40,020 nt of DNA from contig NZ_JAKKIE010000037.1 in NCBI RefSeq assembly GCF_021742065.1, positions 1 to 40,020 on the forward strand. Reading direction: 5' to 3'. This stretch comes from Rhizorhapis sp. SPR117. Its GTDB lineage: Bacteria > Pseudomonadota > Alphaproteobacteria > Sphingomonadales > Sphingomonadaceae. The position numbers were made by a program, and so were the translations under genes. The notes under the pieces were generated by a model. That model did not search any database. It saw only the letters and a program-made list of their open reading frames with translations, and was not told the origin of the DNA. Positions 31,203 through 39,956 of this stretch are shown here, piece after piece. The stretch's first letter is position 1, and each line of letters starts with the position of its first letter.

Positions 31203-32896
31203 GACATCCTCTGCGCATTCCCAAAGGATGGCTTGCCGTCCTTGCTGCCCTCACCCTCCCCACGCCGCTGTTGGCAAGCGGACTGATCGACAATGTCAAC
31301 GGCTTCACCCTTGATGCCAAGGGCAAGGTCCAGCGTTTCGAGGGCCTGCTGATCGATGATCATGGCAAGGTCGAAAAACTGTTGCAGCACAAGGACAAAC
31401 GTCCCGAAAAGCTTGATTTCAAAACCGACGGCAAAGGCCGCACGCTGATGCCGGGCCTGATCGACGCACATGGTCATGTCATGGCGCTGGGTTTTCAGGC
31501 ACTGACCCTTGATTTGAGCGGCACACATTCACTTGTCGAAGCGCTGGCGAAAGTCGCGGCCTATGCGCAGGCCTATCCAGCGCGCCGCTGGATCATCGGT
31601 ACTGGCTGGGATCAGGAAGACTGGGGCCTGAAAGAATTTCCGACCGCCGCCGAAATCGATGCGGTTCTGCCTAGTACGCCGGTCTGGCTGCAACACGCAG
31701 GCGGCCATGTTGGATGGGCAAACAGCAAGGCGATGGAACTGGCCGGCGTCAGTGCGACGACCAAAAGTCCCGAGGGTGGCCGGATCGAAATGCACCACGG
31801 CGCGCCCAGCGGCATTTTCGTGGACGCCGCGCAATCACTGATCGAAAAGGTTGTTCCCACTCCGCTGCCCAAGGAACGTGATCTGGCGCTGGCCAAAGCC
31901 CAGCAAAAGCTTTTGAGCCTTGGCGTTACGACAATCACCGACATGGGCACCAGCCTGGACGACTGGCAGGCCTTTCGCCGCGCCGGTGACCGTGGAAAGC
32001 TGGGGATAAGGATCCTTTCCTATGCAGCGGGCATTGATACGCTGCTCAATACGGCAGGATCGGAACCCACACCATGGCTATACGATGACCGTTTACGCAT
32101 GGTCGGCGTCGAATTGCTCCTCGACGGCGCGCTGGGGTCGCGCGGTGCATGGCTCAACGCGCCTTACGCCGATGCGCCGGGGCAAAGCGGCCTGTCGCTG
32201 ATGACCACCGCACAGCTTCGCAACCAGATGAGCAGAGCCGCGATGGACGGGTTTCAGGTGGCCGTGCACGCCGTTGGCGACAAGGCGAACGCCGAATTGC
32301 TCGACGCCATCGACGAACTGGCGCAAACCTATACCGGCGACCGGCGCTGGCGCATCGAACACGCACAGATCGTCGATCCCGCCGACCTTCCCCGCTTTGC
32401 GCAACACGGCATCGTCGCTTCGATGCAGCCGGTGCAGGCAGCATCCAACCGGCGCATGGCGCAGACGCGCATGGGAGAAGAGAAACTGGGCGGCGCCTAT
32501 GCCTGGCGATCGATACTGGACAATGGCGTGCCTTTGGCCTTTGGCTCGGACGTGCCTGTCGAAACGGCCAACCCCTTTCCGGGCATCGCGGTTGCCATGA
32601 CCCGCGAAGATGCCAGCGGCGAACCCTTTGGCGGATGGCAGCCAGAACAGCGAATTTCACTGGAAGACGCGCTCCAGGCCTATACCGTCGGCGGCGCTTA
32701 TGCAGCCTTTGCCGAGGATCGCCTGGGAACCCTGACGCCGGGCAAGGATGCCGATTTCGTGATCATGGACAGCGACATCAGCATCGCCGCCCCCGCCGAT
32801 ATCCGCGCGGCCAGCATTCGCGAAACCTGGGTCGGCGGCAAACCGCAATTTGTCCGCAAGGATGGCGCGGCTCCCGACAAAAGGAGTGAGCGATGA
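31199..32896 (+). CDS. Exported amidohydrolase (YtcJ/Amidohydro_3 type)
   Basis: A 565-residue metal-dependent hydrolase with a likely signal peptide (residues 1-27, hydrophobic WLAVLAALTLPTPLLA). Metal-binding features of the amidohydrolase superfamily are seen: the His-x-His pair in GLIDAHGHVMALG (His91, His93), later His residues in VAVHAVGDKANAELLDA and RIEHAQIVD, and the Asp in FGSDVPVETANP (about 450). YtcJ-like members act on N-acyl or urea-like substrates, but none is proven for this type. It starts in the end of the dehydrogenase gene and ends in a four-base overlap with manA, forming a three-gene operon. Confidence 0.88.
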   Translation: MRHPLRIPKGWLAVLAALTLPTPLLASGLIDNVNGFTLDAKGKVQRFEGLLIDDHGKVEKLLQHKDKRPEKLDFKTDGKGRTLMPGLIDAHGHVMALGFQALTLDLSGTHSLVEALAKVAAYAQAYPARRWIIGTGWDQEDWGLKEFPTAAEIDAVLPSTPVWLQHAGGHVGWANSKAMELAGVSATTKSPEGGRIEMHHGAPSGIFVDAAQSLIEKVVPTPLPKERDLALAKAQQKLLSLGVTTITDMGTSLDDWQAFRRAGDRGKLGIRILSYAAGIDTLLNTAGSEPTPWLYDDRLRMVGVELLLDGALGSRGAWLNAPYADAPGQSGLSLMTTAQLRNQMSRAAMDGFQVAVHAVGDKANAELLDAIDELAQTYTGDRRWRIEHAQIVDPADLPRFAQHGIVASMQPVQAASNRRMAQTRMGEEKLGGAYAWRSILDNGVPLAFGSDVPVETANPFPGIAVAMTREDASGEPFGGWQPEQRISLEDALQAYTVGGAYAAFAEDRLGTLTPGKDADFVIMDSDISIAAPADIRAASIRETWVGGKPQFVRKDGAAPDKRSER

Positions 32897-33699
32897 CCGC
32901 TGTCCAGCTCACCACCAAATATGTCGAGAAACCGTGGGGACGGACCGACATTCCCGCGATCTTCCCCAACCCCGATGCACGGCGCATCGGCGAAATCTGG
33001 TTTGACGGCCCCGCAAGACGGCACCCCCCGCTGCTGGTCAAATATATCTTCACCAGCGAAAAACTTTCGATCCAGGTGCATCCTAACGATACCTATGCGC
33101 GCGCCCATGGTCTTCCGGGCGGCAAGGAGGAGTGCTGGTACATATTGGATGCGGAACCCGATGCGAGGCTTGGCGTAGGCCTGACGCAACAGCTTGACAG
33201 CGATGCATTGCGCGCCGCGGCGCTGGACGGGTCGATCGAACAGATGATGGATTGGAAGCCGGTTAAGCCAGGCGATTTCTTCTTCATCCCGGCAGGCACC
33301 GTCCATGCCATCGGGGCTGGGATTACGCTGGTCGAGGTGCAGCAGAATGTTGATGTCACTTATCGGCTCTATGACTATGGCCGCCCGCGCGCACTGCATC
33401 TGGACGATGGCGTAGCGGTCAGCTGCGCCCAGCCCTATCCCCTGCCCGCGCGCAGCATTCCTTTGGGAACGGACGCCTGCCTGATGCCGGATGCGCCCTT
33501 CAAATTGGGGCTGAAATCCACGGCAGCGGGCAGTGAGATCTCCCTACCCTCCGGCCCGTCGCCCTTCTGGTTCATTCCCTTGGACGGATCAGGCCGGATA
33601 GACGGGCAGGACTGGCAGGGCAGCGAATGCTGGCTGGTCGAAGGCGGCGCTGACGTTGCTGTTTCCGAACCGGCTAATGTGCTGATCGCAGGCCTGTAA
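32893..33699 (+). CDS. manA: Class I mannose-6-phosphate isomerase
   Basis: A 268-residue, short form of the type I zinc isomerase that interconverts fructose-6-phosphate and mannose-6-phosphate, feeding mannose sugars for envelope polysaccharide. Zinc-binding segments LSIQVHPND, GGKEECWYI and FIPAGTVHAIG are all visible, and a second cupin half follows in reduced form. The ribosome-binding site AAGGAG is strong. The start overlaps the preceding stop (ATGA). It ends one base before the convergent GT-C-like gene. It may supply precursors for the surface-glycan genes in this region. Confidence 0.92.
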   Translation: MTAVQLTTKYVEKPWGRTDIPAIFPNPDARRIGEIWFDGPARRHPPLLVKYIFTSEKLSIQVHPNDTYARAHGLPGGKEECWYILDAEPDARLGVGLTQQLDSDALRAAALDGSIEQMMDWKPVKPGDFFFIPAGTVHAIGAGITLVEVQQNVDVTYRLYDYGRPRALHLDDGVAVSCAQPYPLPARSIPLGTDACLMPDAPFKLGLKSTAAGSEISLPSGPSPFWFIPLDGSGRIDGQDWQGSECWLVEGGADVAVSEPANVLIAGL

Positions 33700-33700
33700 A

Positions 33701-35425
33701 TTACCGCCAATCGGACCGCGTAAAGGTCAGCGGCTCCTGGCCACAGCCGATCCGCGCCAGATACGCCCGCTTCATCGCCCGCCCCTTTGACCAGCGGACG
33801 CTGACCTTGGACGGCGGCACGCCCAGCGGCAGAAAATGGGTTTGGTCAAAGATGCGTACCTTGTACTTACGGCATAACGGCGCAAGCTTGTCGAAATCCA
33901 CAAAGTCCAGATCCATCAGGATCGGCCGGCTCAGCACGCCATTTTCTATACGCACAATATCCTGAATGAACACGCCCGCCCGCGTATCGACCAGAACGAC
34001 ATCGGCATCGATACTCTTGGCCATATGATAGGCGCGGGCATAAGGCTTGACGAAATCATGCGCCTTTATGGTCAGAAACACCGTCACAAGAGCCGCAAAA
34101 CCCACCGACAGCCAGACAGGTTTCAGCGAAAGCGACTTGTCCGGCCCCGACAACCTGATCCAGCCAAAGCCCGCGAGCAGGCAGAAAGGACCGATCAACC
34201 CATGCAGATAGCGATAGCCCCACCCATGCCCCTGATACACCATCAGCGCCAGCCCCAGCCCGCAGCAAATAGCAAGCGGCAGAACGATCGAGGCATCCTT
34301 GGAAACAAAACTGCGCCACCGAAGCTGCATGGCACCGAGGGCTGCCAGCGGCAGAAGCAGGACATTGTTCCATGCGATGAAACGCGCGAGGTTCAGCAGC
34401 GGCAGCATGTCTCGTCCGAGCCGATGATTGATCAGCAGTTCGATGCGCGATACCAGGTCGATATGCTTGCCGCCCTTCAAGGGTACCGTCGCGCTGTAAA
34501 TATCACTAAGCAGCGCAGGATAGAACTTGCCCCAGACCACGGCGATCGCGGCATAGGCGAGCACATAATATGCCGTCAGAGCCCAGCGACGCCGGACGAG
34601 AATCCAGAAAATGAAACCTGCCGCAAACAGGGGATGAAAATGCATCTGGTGCAAGCCGCTCGCCAGGACTGCGACCAAAACCGCGCCTGCATGTCCTTTC
34701 CAGTCATCGCGCAGGAACAAGGCAAGCCAGACCAGATTTAAAGCAAAGTGCGTTGCCATCGCATAGGCGGTCATTGACATGACCAATAGCTGCGTCGAAG
34801 AAAAGGCCAGCAGCAGCGTTACCAGAACAGCATCAGGCCGATCGGAGAAAAGCCTTCGCGCAATACGCCAGAGCGCCAGATAACCGATGGCCAGGAACAA
34901 GGGACTGGTAAGCGCGGGGTCTGCGAAATAGGACACAAGCGCCCGGAATGCTGCGTGAATTGGCAAATAGTTCGATACCCAGGCGACATGTCCGCCCTGG
35001 GTACTCATGAAGATGGGATTGATACCCCGGACATAATCCTGCCATTCCAACGGGATGGGCATTCCCAGCATGCCGCTGCGAATATAAAAGGTGGCGAATT
35101 CCGCCATTTGCTCGTCGCGGGACAATGAATAACCTGCAAAAACCAGATAATGCCCTACCCATGCTACCAGCGTGGCGACCAGGATATAGCCACCAATCAG
35201 CGCAGGCGATGGTAAGCGTGCGGGGGAGAAACCTGCAAAATTGCGCTGTGTCAGATAAATGAGAAACAAAACTGCGCAAAACAGAGCATAACGGTCCTGG
35301 GCCACGAAAAACATTTGCGGAAGCGAGTAATAGCGACTCAGCACAAAATGAAAAATATAGACAAGGCCGATCCAAGCGGTAACGAACCCCGCCGACCACA
35401 AGAAAAATCTCTTTGTGTTTATCAT
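33701..35425 (-). CDS. GT-C-like polytopic membrane protein
   Basis: A 574-residue membrane protein with about ten to twelve hydrophobic helices up to about residue 460 and a soluble C-terminal tail. The layout (periplasmic loop after the first helices with SRDEQMAEFATFYIRSGML, then repeated helices) resembles dolichyl- or polyprenyl-phosphate-sugar dependent GT-C glycosyltransferases. An Asp-Glu pair in that first loop is the usual catalytic acidic motif position, which is inference. No specific family motif is recognised. The start overlaps the stop of the small upstream gene (ATGA). Neighbouring methyltransferases and sugar genes suggest a role in surface glycan or lipid modification. Confidence 0.75.
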   Translation of the reverse strand: MINTKRFFLWSAGFVTAWIGLVYIFHFVLSRYYSLPQMFFVAQDRYALFCAVLFLIYLTQRNFAGFSPARLPSPALIGGYILVATLVAWVGHYLVFAGYSLSRDEQMAEFATFYIRSGMLGMPIPLEWQDYVRGINPIFMSTQGGHVAWVSNYLPIHAAFRALVSYFADPALTSPLFLAIGYLALWRIARRLFSDRPDAVLVTLLLAFSSTQLLVMSMTAYAMATHFALNLVWLALFLRDDWKGHAGAVLVAVLASGLHQMHFHPLFAAGFIFWILVRRRWALTAYYVLAYAAIAVVWGKFYPALLSDIYSATVPLKGGKHIDLVSRIELLINHRLGRDMLPLLNLARFIAWNNVLLLPLAALGAMQLRWRSFVSKDASIVLPLAICCGLGLALMVYQGHGWGYRYLHGLIGPFCLLAGFGWIRLSGPDKSLSLKPVWLSVGFAALVTVFLTIKAHDFVKPYARAYHMAKSIDADVVLVDTRAGVFIQDIVRIENGVLSRPILMDLDFVDFDKLAPLCRKYKVRIFDQTHFLPLGVPPSKVSVRWSKGRAMKRAYLARIGCGQEPLTFTRSDWR

Positions 35426-35667
35426 CTTACCCGCAGACCACGCCTGAATTTGAATAGGAATCGTCCCTTATCGTCCTCAATGCCAATAGACCAGCCCTGC
35501 GTTTTCAGGGTCAGCACCATGTGAAGTTGTGCCAAGGCTGATAACCATGCGTAATCAAGGGGCGATTTATACAAGCCAGGTGCGAAGCGCCGAAGGCTTG
35601 CGCCAGGAAAAAATTGATGCAAGACACCGTCTGTGCCTCTATCTGCCTGATATTTTGAGAAGATCAT
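35422..35667 (-). CDS. Small unknown protein coupled to the GT-C-like gene
   Basis: About 81 residues (FSKYQADRGTDGVLHQFFPG...), ending in a basic FKFRRGLRVR tail. I do not recognise it. Its stop overlaps the start of the GT-C-like gene by four bases, the main argument that it is real. The start is uncertain: an in-frame ATG at 35733 would overlap the divergent methyltransferase start, so I prefer 35667, though the ribosome-binding site (GGGA) is weak. It could be a regulatory partner or remnant of a larger gene. Confidence 0.4.
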   Translation of the reverse strand: MIFSKYQADRGTDGVLHQFFPGASLRRFAPGLYKSPLDYAWLSALAQLHMVLTLKTQGWSIGIEDDKGRFLFKFRRGLRVR

Positions 35668-35723
35668 GTCATCCCAACGCAGCAAGTCCAACACGAGATG
35701 AACAGGACCACTGGAGATGACGG

Positions 35724-36461
35724 ATGCTAACATTCCGCCGTATTGTAAAAGCTCTGGGCAAACATGCATCAAAAAGCTGGATCATGACCCGCAAGTTTGC
35801 CGGCGCGCGTCCTGCTCATCAATGCCCGGCCTGCGACAATCATGTGATCGCTTTCTTCCGGTACGGGAAAACCGAACATTGGGGTTGCCCCGAATGCGGG
35901 GCATCACCAAGGGAAAGGCTAATGAATTTCGCCATTACGAGCGAACGCTTGTCAGTACCCCGCAACGGCAAAATCCTGCACATCGCGCCTGGCGAACATA
36001 GTCTGGTGAAACGGTTCCGTCAGGCCGCAGCGGTCTATGTCCCTGCAGATCTGGCTCCCTCGCGTTACATAGTCACCGGAATGCAGCGGCTCGATTTGAT
36101 GCTGTTGGATGAAGCCGATGAGTTTGACCTCATCTATGCCTCGCACGTCATGGAGCATGTTCCCGATGACGGTGTGGTCCTGCAAAACCTTTACAAGGCG
36201 CTAAAGCCGGGAGGGCAGGCATGGCTCATTGTCCCTCTGTATGATGGCCAGACATTCGACGGCAGGTTCGACATGTCACCCGGTCAGCGCGAAAAACTTT
36301 TCGGCCAGTGGGATCATGTACGCCAATATGGCATAGATTTCAGGGAGAGAATTGAGAGGGCAGGCTTTAGGGTCTCACAAGTATCGGCACGAGATTTCTG
36401 TAACGGGGACCAAACCAGGTATGGACTGGATGAGGTGATATTCGTTGCATCCAAGCAATGA
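35724..36461 (+). CDS. Class I methyltransferase with N-terminal zinc finger
   Basis: A 245-residue SAM-dependent methyltransferase. Residues about 34-58 hold a four-cysteine zinc ribbon (Cys34, Cys37, Cys55, Cys58: CPAC and CPEC). The methyltransferase fold follows with a degenerate first motif (ILHIAPGEHSLVKRF) and the typical later motifs FDLIYASHVMEHVPDD and LYKALKPGGQAWLIVPL. The start has GGAG eight bases upstream. Relatives act in sugar or glycan modification, but the substrate is unknown. It heads a co-directional run of three methyltransferases (35724-38135). Confidence 0.85.
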   Translation: MLTFRRIVKALGKHASKSWIMTRKFAGARPAHQCPACDNHVIAFFRYGKTEHWGCPECGASPRERLMNFAITSERLSVPRNGKILHIAPGEHSLVKRFRQAAAVYVPADLAPSRYIVTGMQRLDLMLLDEADEFDLIYASHVMEHVPDDGVVLQNLYKALKPGGQAWLIVPLYDGQTFDGRFDMSPGQREKLFGQWDHVRQYGIDFRERIERAGFRVSQVSARDFCNGDQTRYGLDEVIFVASKQ

Positions 36462-36498
36462 TTGCTTTCCGCGGTTCACGTTTTCGAGGAGCGTCCTG

Positions 36499-37254
36499 AT
36501 GTATCCTAATAGTGCTGCGGACCGCATTCAGCGTGAAAAAGATTATCACGACGACCGATTTTCTGATGAAACTCGGACATCTCAACATAAATATTATTTT
36601 GCCGTCAGTAATGCCTTTGATCATTACAAGGATATGGTGAATGAATATTCTCAAAATTCCGACATATTAGAATATGGGTGCAGCTTCGGTAATAATTGCA
36701 TTGCGCTCGCCGACAACGCAAAATCCGTCACCGGAATTGATATATCCGATGTTGCTATTTCCAAGGCGCGTGAGAATGCGGTGAATGGCAAAAAGACAAA
36801 CTGCAAATTTTTCACGATGAACGCGGAACACATGACTTTCAGCGACGAAAGCTTTGATCTGGTTTTTGGCAGCGGTATCATACACCATCTCAACATTGAA
36901 AGTGCAGTTCGGGAGGTCCTTCGCGTCCTGAAACCGGGTGGAAACTTCCTTTTCATTGAACCTTTGGGTGGCAATCCTGTATTCAATATCTATCGTGCGC
37001 TCACACCAAGAAGCCGAACCGTCGATGAAATGCCACTTCGATCGAACCATTTAAGCTATATCCAGCAACAGACTGCAGCGTGCGAAATTAGGTACTATGG
37101 CTTCACATCCTTGCTTTCCGTTCCCGTGCAAAGATTTGGCATTAGCAATCTACTACGCAAAATTCTTGTTGAGATTGACCAGTTGCTTTTTCGTATAAGA
37201 ATTTTTCAAAACATGGCGTGGTTTTCTATAATAAAAGGTAGCAAGGGAGAATAA
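36499..37254 (+). CDS. Class I SAM-dependent methyltransferase
   Basis: A 251-residue methyltransferase with motif I EYGCSFGNN (about residues 58-66), GIDISDVAISKARENA, FDLVFGSGIIHHL and VLKPGGNFLFIEP. It is visibly AT-richer than the housekeeping genes of the window, which suggests horizontal acquisition. The ribosome-binding site GAGGAG is eight bases before the ATG. Its TAA stop overlaps the ATG of the next methyltransferase by one base, so the two are coupled. The C-terminal part is hydrophobic and basic, as in enzymes acting on lipid-linked or membrane substrates (inference). Confidence 0.85.
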   Translation: MYPNSAADRIQREKDYHDDRFSDETRTSQHKYYFAVSNAFDHYKDMVNEYSQNSDILEYGCSFGNNCIALADNAKSVTGIDISDVAISKARENAVNGKKTNCKFFTMNAEHMTFSDESFDLVFGSGIIHHLNIESAVREVLRVLKPGGNFLFIEPLGGNPVFNIYRALTPRSRTVDEMPLRSNHLSYIQQQTAACEIRYYGFTSLLSVPVQRFGISNLLRKILVEIDQLLFRIRIFQNMAWFSIIKGSKGE

Positions 37255-38135
37255 TGAATATGAGCGACGTCATAGGCCCTTTCGGCCCGGCTCGCCAAGT
37301 AGCGTCTATGTCTTCTGACCATATAAAGGCCATGTACCGACACAAATGTGGCGTAGAAATAGATATGTCTGCGGCGACTGATGGTCTGGTTCAACTATTT
37401 GAATGCCAAGCCACAGGTTATCGATTTTGGCGCCCGATCGAACTGGCCGGTGACGAGGAGTTCTACCAAAAACTCGATCTCAACTGGCCTAACTATTATC
37501 AAAGACGGCGGTGGGAATATAGTTTTGCTCTTTCCGCGATCAAAGGATGTTCCTCTTTCTTGGAAATAGGGTGTGGCCGTGGATTTTTCCTTCGCTCAAC
37601 AGAAGGTCATGTCACTCAAGCACATGGACTGGAATTCAACAAGGACGCCATTAAAAACAAAGTTACAAATTGGGACATAAGTCACAAAACGATCGAAGAA
37701 TTGGCCGAAAAGCAATCATCTGCCTTTGACGCGATCAGCGCCTTTCAGGTTCTGGAGCACGTCATCGATCCGAACGAATTTCTGCGGGCCTGCCTGAACG
37801 CCCTCAGACCCGGTGGGCAATTAATTATGAGCACACCGAACCCCAATTATGTGCCACACCAATTACGGCAGGACGCCTTCGACCTTCCTCCACATCACAT
37901 GGGTCAATTCTCGCATGACACCTATCGACGCCTTGCACAGCATCTTGGGCTGGATATTGTGGCAATTCACGTGCAACCGCGCACAGCACGTGGCGAAGAC
38001 GTCAATCTCGCAACGAAAAGAAGTGCTGTTTATAAAATAGCCCGCGCGATTGGGTATCTGCCAATGAATATCGCCTATTGGCTCAACGAGGAGCCCGGAC
38101 CAAATATCTTGGCGATCTTTCGCAAGCCAGAATAG
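37254..38135 (+). CDS. Class I SAM-dependent methyltransferase
   Basis: A 293-residue methyltransferase with an N-terminal region of about 95 residues containing Cys32, Cys51 and several Trp/Tyr residues (possible substrate-recognition part). The methyltransferase domain follows: FLEIGCGRGFFL (motif I, about 102-113), AHGLEFNKDAIKN, FDAISAFQVLEHV and ALRPGGQLIMSTPNPN. That last pattern is common in glycan methyltransferases. The start overlaps the previous stop (TAATG) with GGGAGA upstream. An 80-bp gap follows before the unknown cassette. Confidence 0.85.
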   Translation: MNMSDVIGPFGPARQVASMSSDHIKAMYRHKCGVEIDMSAATDGLVQLFECQATGYRFWRPIELAGDEEFYQKLDLNWPNYYQRRRWEYSFALSAIKGCSSFLEIGCGRGFFLRSTEGHVTQAHGLEFNKDAIKNKVTNWDISHKTIEELAEKQSSAFDAISAFQVLEHVIDPNEFLRACLNALRPGGQLIMSTPNPNYVPHQLRQDAFDLPPHHMGQFSHDTYRRLAQHLGLDIVAIHVQPRTARGEDVNLATKRSAVYKIARAIGYLPMNIAYWLNEEPGPNILAIFRKPE

Positions 38136-38215
38136 ACTGGCCATTAATAATCCCGTTTATCCCCTTGACGCATGTGTGACTCGCCAAGCATGAAAAGTCC
38201 CGTTATGCAGGTGGA

Positions 38216-38725
38216 ATGTCATTCGACGCGCTCTTCAATGCCCCTAAACTGATAGCCCGCCCGCCGGTCTGGACCAGAAGTAATCCGGAGAACTCCGTAC
38301 TTTGGTTCGACACTGAAATAGAAATCGACGGCATCACTGAGGCCAATTTCACGCTTCATGGCGAGTGCCGCATCGACATGATCGACCACAATGTCGGGCT
38401 AGAGTTGGTATACCGAACCGCGAACGGGTATCGCCGTCACTCGCTCGCGCGAATTGATTGGCGGTCGATTAGAGGCGGGCACAGTAACCCCCGGAGGAGC
38501 GGTTGGCCCCGCCCCGTGGCGCGCGCTCCCGACACACACTATCATTCATTCGAGCTTAACTGGCTATCTGGCACAAAGATGAGACCGGGCGATTTGCCCA
38601 TCGCGGAGGAAATTGCTGAGGAACTTCAAACATTTGAGTCGCTAAGGGAGTTGGCTGGAATCTTGTTCCGAATCAGTAACATAGACATTGTGCCCCGGCC
38701 CCCTTGGGAGTATAAGTTGCTTTAG
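38216..38725 (+). CDS. Unknown protein, first gene of a three-gene cassette
   Basis: A 169-residue protein that I do not recognise. It begins with a strand-rich part (residues about 25-85, alternating charged and hydrophobic) and a His-containing segment DTHYHSFELNW (about 105-115), then a helix-rich acidic C-terminal region (EEIAEELQTFESL). There is no signal peptide, membrane helix or catalytic motif that I can name. The ribosome-binding site AGGTGG is very close to the ATG. The next gene begins one base after the stop, so the products likely act together. Confidence 0.65.
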   Translation: MSFDALFNAPKLIARPPVWTRSNPENSVLWFDTEIEIDGITEANFTLHGECRIDMIDHNVGLELVYRTANGYRRHSLARIDWRSIRGGHSNPRRSGWPRPVARAPDTHYHSFELNWLSGTKMRPGDLPIAEEIAEELQTFESLRELAGILFRISNIDIVPRPPWEYKLL

Positions 38726-38726
38726 A

Positions 38727-39473
38727 ATGGCTAGCGCACCCATCATTGACTCAGCCCTCAAGGCAGCGGCGGAAGAAGCTGCGCACGACCTTGTGTCAGT
38801 GCGCCATTGGGGTGACGCAAGCTTCGTCAGTCTGCCTCTTATTAATCCAGACGGGTCAAGTTCAACGGTTCGCATCAAGCGCGCACCTGGAGGATTTCAG
38901 GTCGATGATGCTGGCTTCACATATCGCGATCTGAAGCGAGCCGGTGCTGATCGTTCTTTTTCCCGTGCTGCTTCGAAGGCTGCTGAACGCGACGATCTCC
39001 AAGTCGATAATAAAGTGATTTCTGTTCGGGTTACAGCGGACGAGCTTGCTAGAGCAATTTCTGATGTTGGACTCGCTGCATGGTCGGTCTTGGATACGGT
39101 CTATGAACGCTTAAATGCCGAAGAAGCAGAAATAGCGGAGAGCTTGCGGGAGAGATTGCTCAAGATTTTTGCCGCCAGTGTAGATGAAGCAAAATCTATT
39201 CCGGGCATGTCAACAAACCCTTGGGAAGTCACGGGGATTGTTCGGCAAGGGGAGCATGTCGCTGTATTCCAAGCCGTCGCAAATCACGCAAACTCGGTTT
39301 ATCGAGCGAGTGCCGCATTCCATGACCTTGCCGCGCTCCCGGTGCCGCCGACATTGATTTCAGTTGTTCGTGACAGGAAAGCGCTTGGGGCAAAGCTATC
39401 GCTTCTGGCGCAGGCGGGTCGTGTTATTGAATATGATCAGGCGGACGATGTATTTATGAGGGCCGCAGCATGA
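38727..39473 (+). CDS. DUF1828-like unknown protein, second gene of the cassette
   Basis: A 248-residue soluble protein. Its N-terminal half (about residues 20-110) has a strand pair and the stretch VSLPLINPDGSSSTVRIKR...GFQVDDAGFTYRDLKR, reminiscent of DUF1828-type domains that carry a DDG(Y/F)T-like turn (here DDAGFTYRDL). This match is weak. The C-terminal half (about 120-248) is helix-rich, with no nuclease or ATPase motif visible. It is coupled tightly on both sides: one base after the first gene and a four-base overlap with the third. DUF1828 proteins are of uncertain function and often mobile. Confidence 0.6.
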   Translation: MASAPIIDSALKAAAEEAAHDLVSVRHWGDASFVSLPLINPDGSSSTVRIKRAPGGFQVDDAGFTYRDLKRAGADRSFSRAASKAAERDDLQVDNKVISVRVTADELARAISDVGLAAWSVLDTVYERLNAEEAEIAESLRERLLKIFAASVDEAKSIPGMSTNPWEVTGIVRQGEHVAVFQAVANHANSVYRASAAFHDLAALPVPPTLISVVRDRKALGAKLSLLAQAGRVIEYDQADDVFMRAAA

Positions 39474-39661
39474 CCAATCTAACGTTGGCCGAAGCGTTGG
39501 CCACTAATCGCTTAGACGCATTCGTCTCGCAGGCAGAATCCGAAGGAATAGGCCCCATTGATCGCTCTCAGTTCGAGACGTTGGTAGGGGCTGTCACAGC
39601 GCCCCGACCAGAAGATCAAACATCCCGTTCACTCGCTCGCGGTTCGAAGCGCGGAAAGTAA
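39470..39661 (+). CDS. Small third gene of the cassette, probably truncated by an IS
   Basis: 63 residues: a short helical protein (TLAEALATNRLDAFVSQAESEG, then GIGPIDRSQFETL). It overlaps the preceding gene by four bases. From about residue 40 the sequence lies inside the IS1595-type element, in antisense to the transposase end, so the native C-terminus may have been replaced. The tail PRPEDQTSRSLARGSKRGK might alternatively be a native basic tail; I cannot decide. Function unknown, but being the small partner in a coupled set fits an antitoxin-like or accessory role (speculative). Confidence 0.45.
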   Translation: MTNLTLAEALATNRLDAFVSQAESEGIGPIDRSQFETLVGAVTAPRPEDQTSRSLARGSKRGK

Positions 39662-39956
39662 ACTCACTCAGATAGCGTTGCATGTGCTTACCGCTGATCT
39701 GGACATGGGTTGACCGAACCGATGCCTTGAACAGCCGCCAGAAGCCTTCCACGGTGTTGACGTGGTGGTTCTCGCCAGTGTGGTAGTCGTAGAACGCATA
39801 TTCCTTCGCGCCGTGCTTCACAGTGCCATGCGTGAACCCATCGCCCTTGAGTAAATTGTAGGAAACCAGTTCGTCGGTCGAAACGACCGAACCCGGCTCC
39901 ACATTATCCAGCACAACGCCGCGAAGCGTGTCTTTCTTAACATCGGTATAAACGGC
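39587..39956 (-). mobile_element. Partial IS1595-family element
   Basis: One end begins GGGGCTGTCACAGC at 39587, as in ends of this family. It contains the C-terminal part of an IS1595-type transposase. It breaks off at about 39956, where a different repeated sequence begins. The other end of the element is not in the window. Confidence 0.7.

Noticed and set aside
38136..38215. Promoter of the three-gene cassette
   Set aside because: The 80-bp gap must hold it if the cassette is independent, but I see no convincing boxes.
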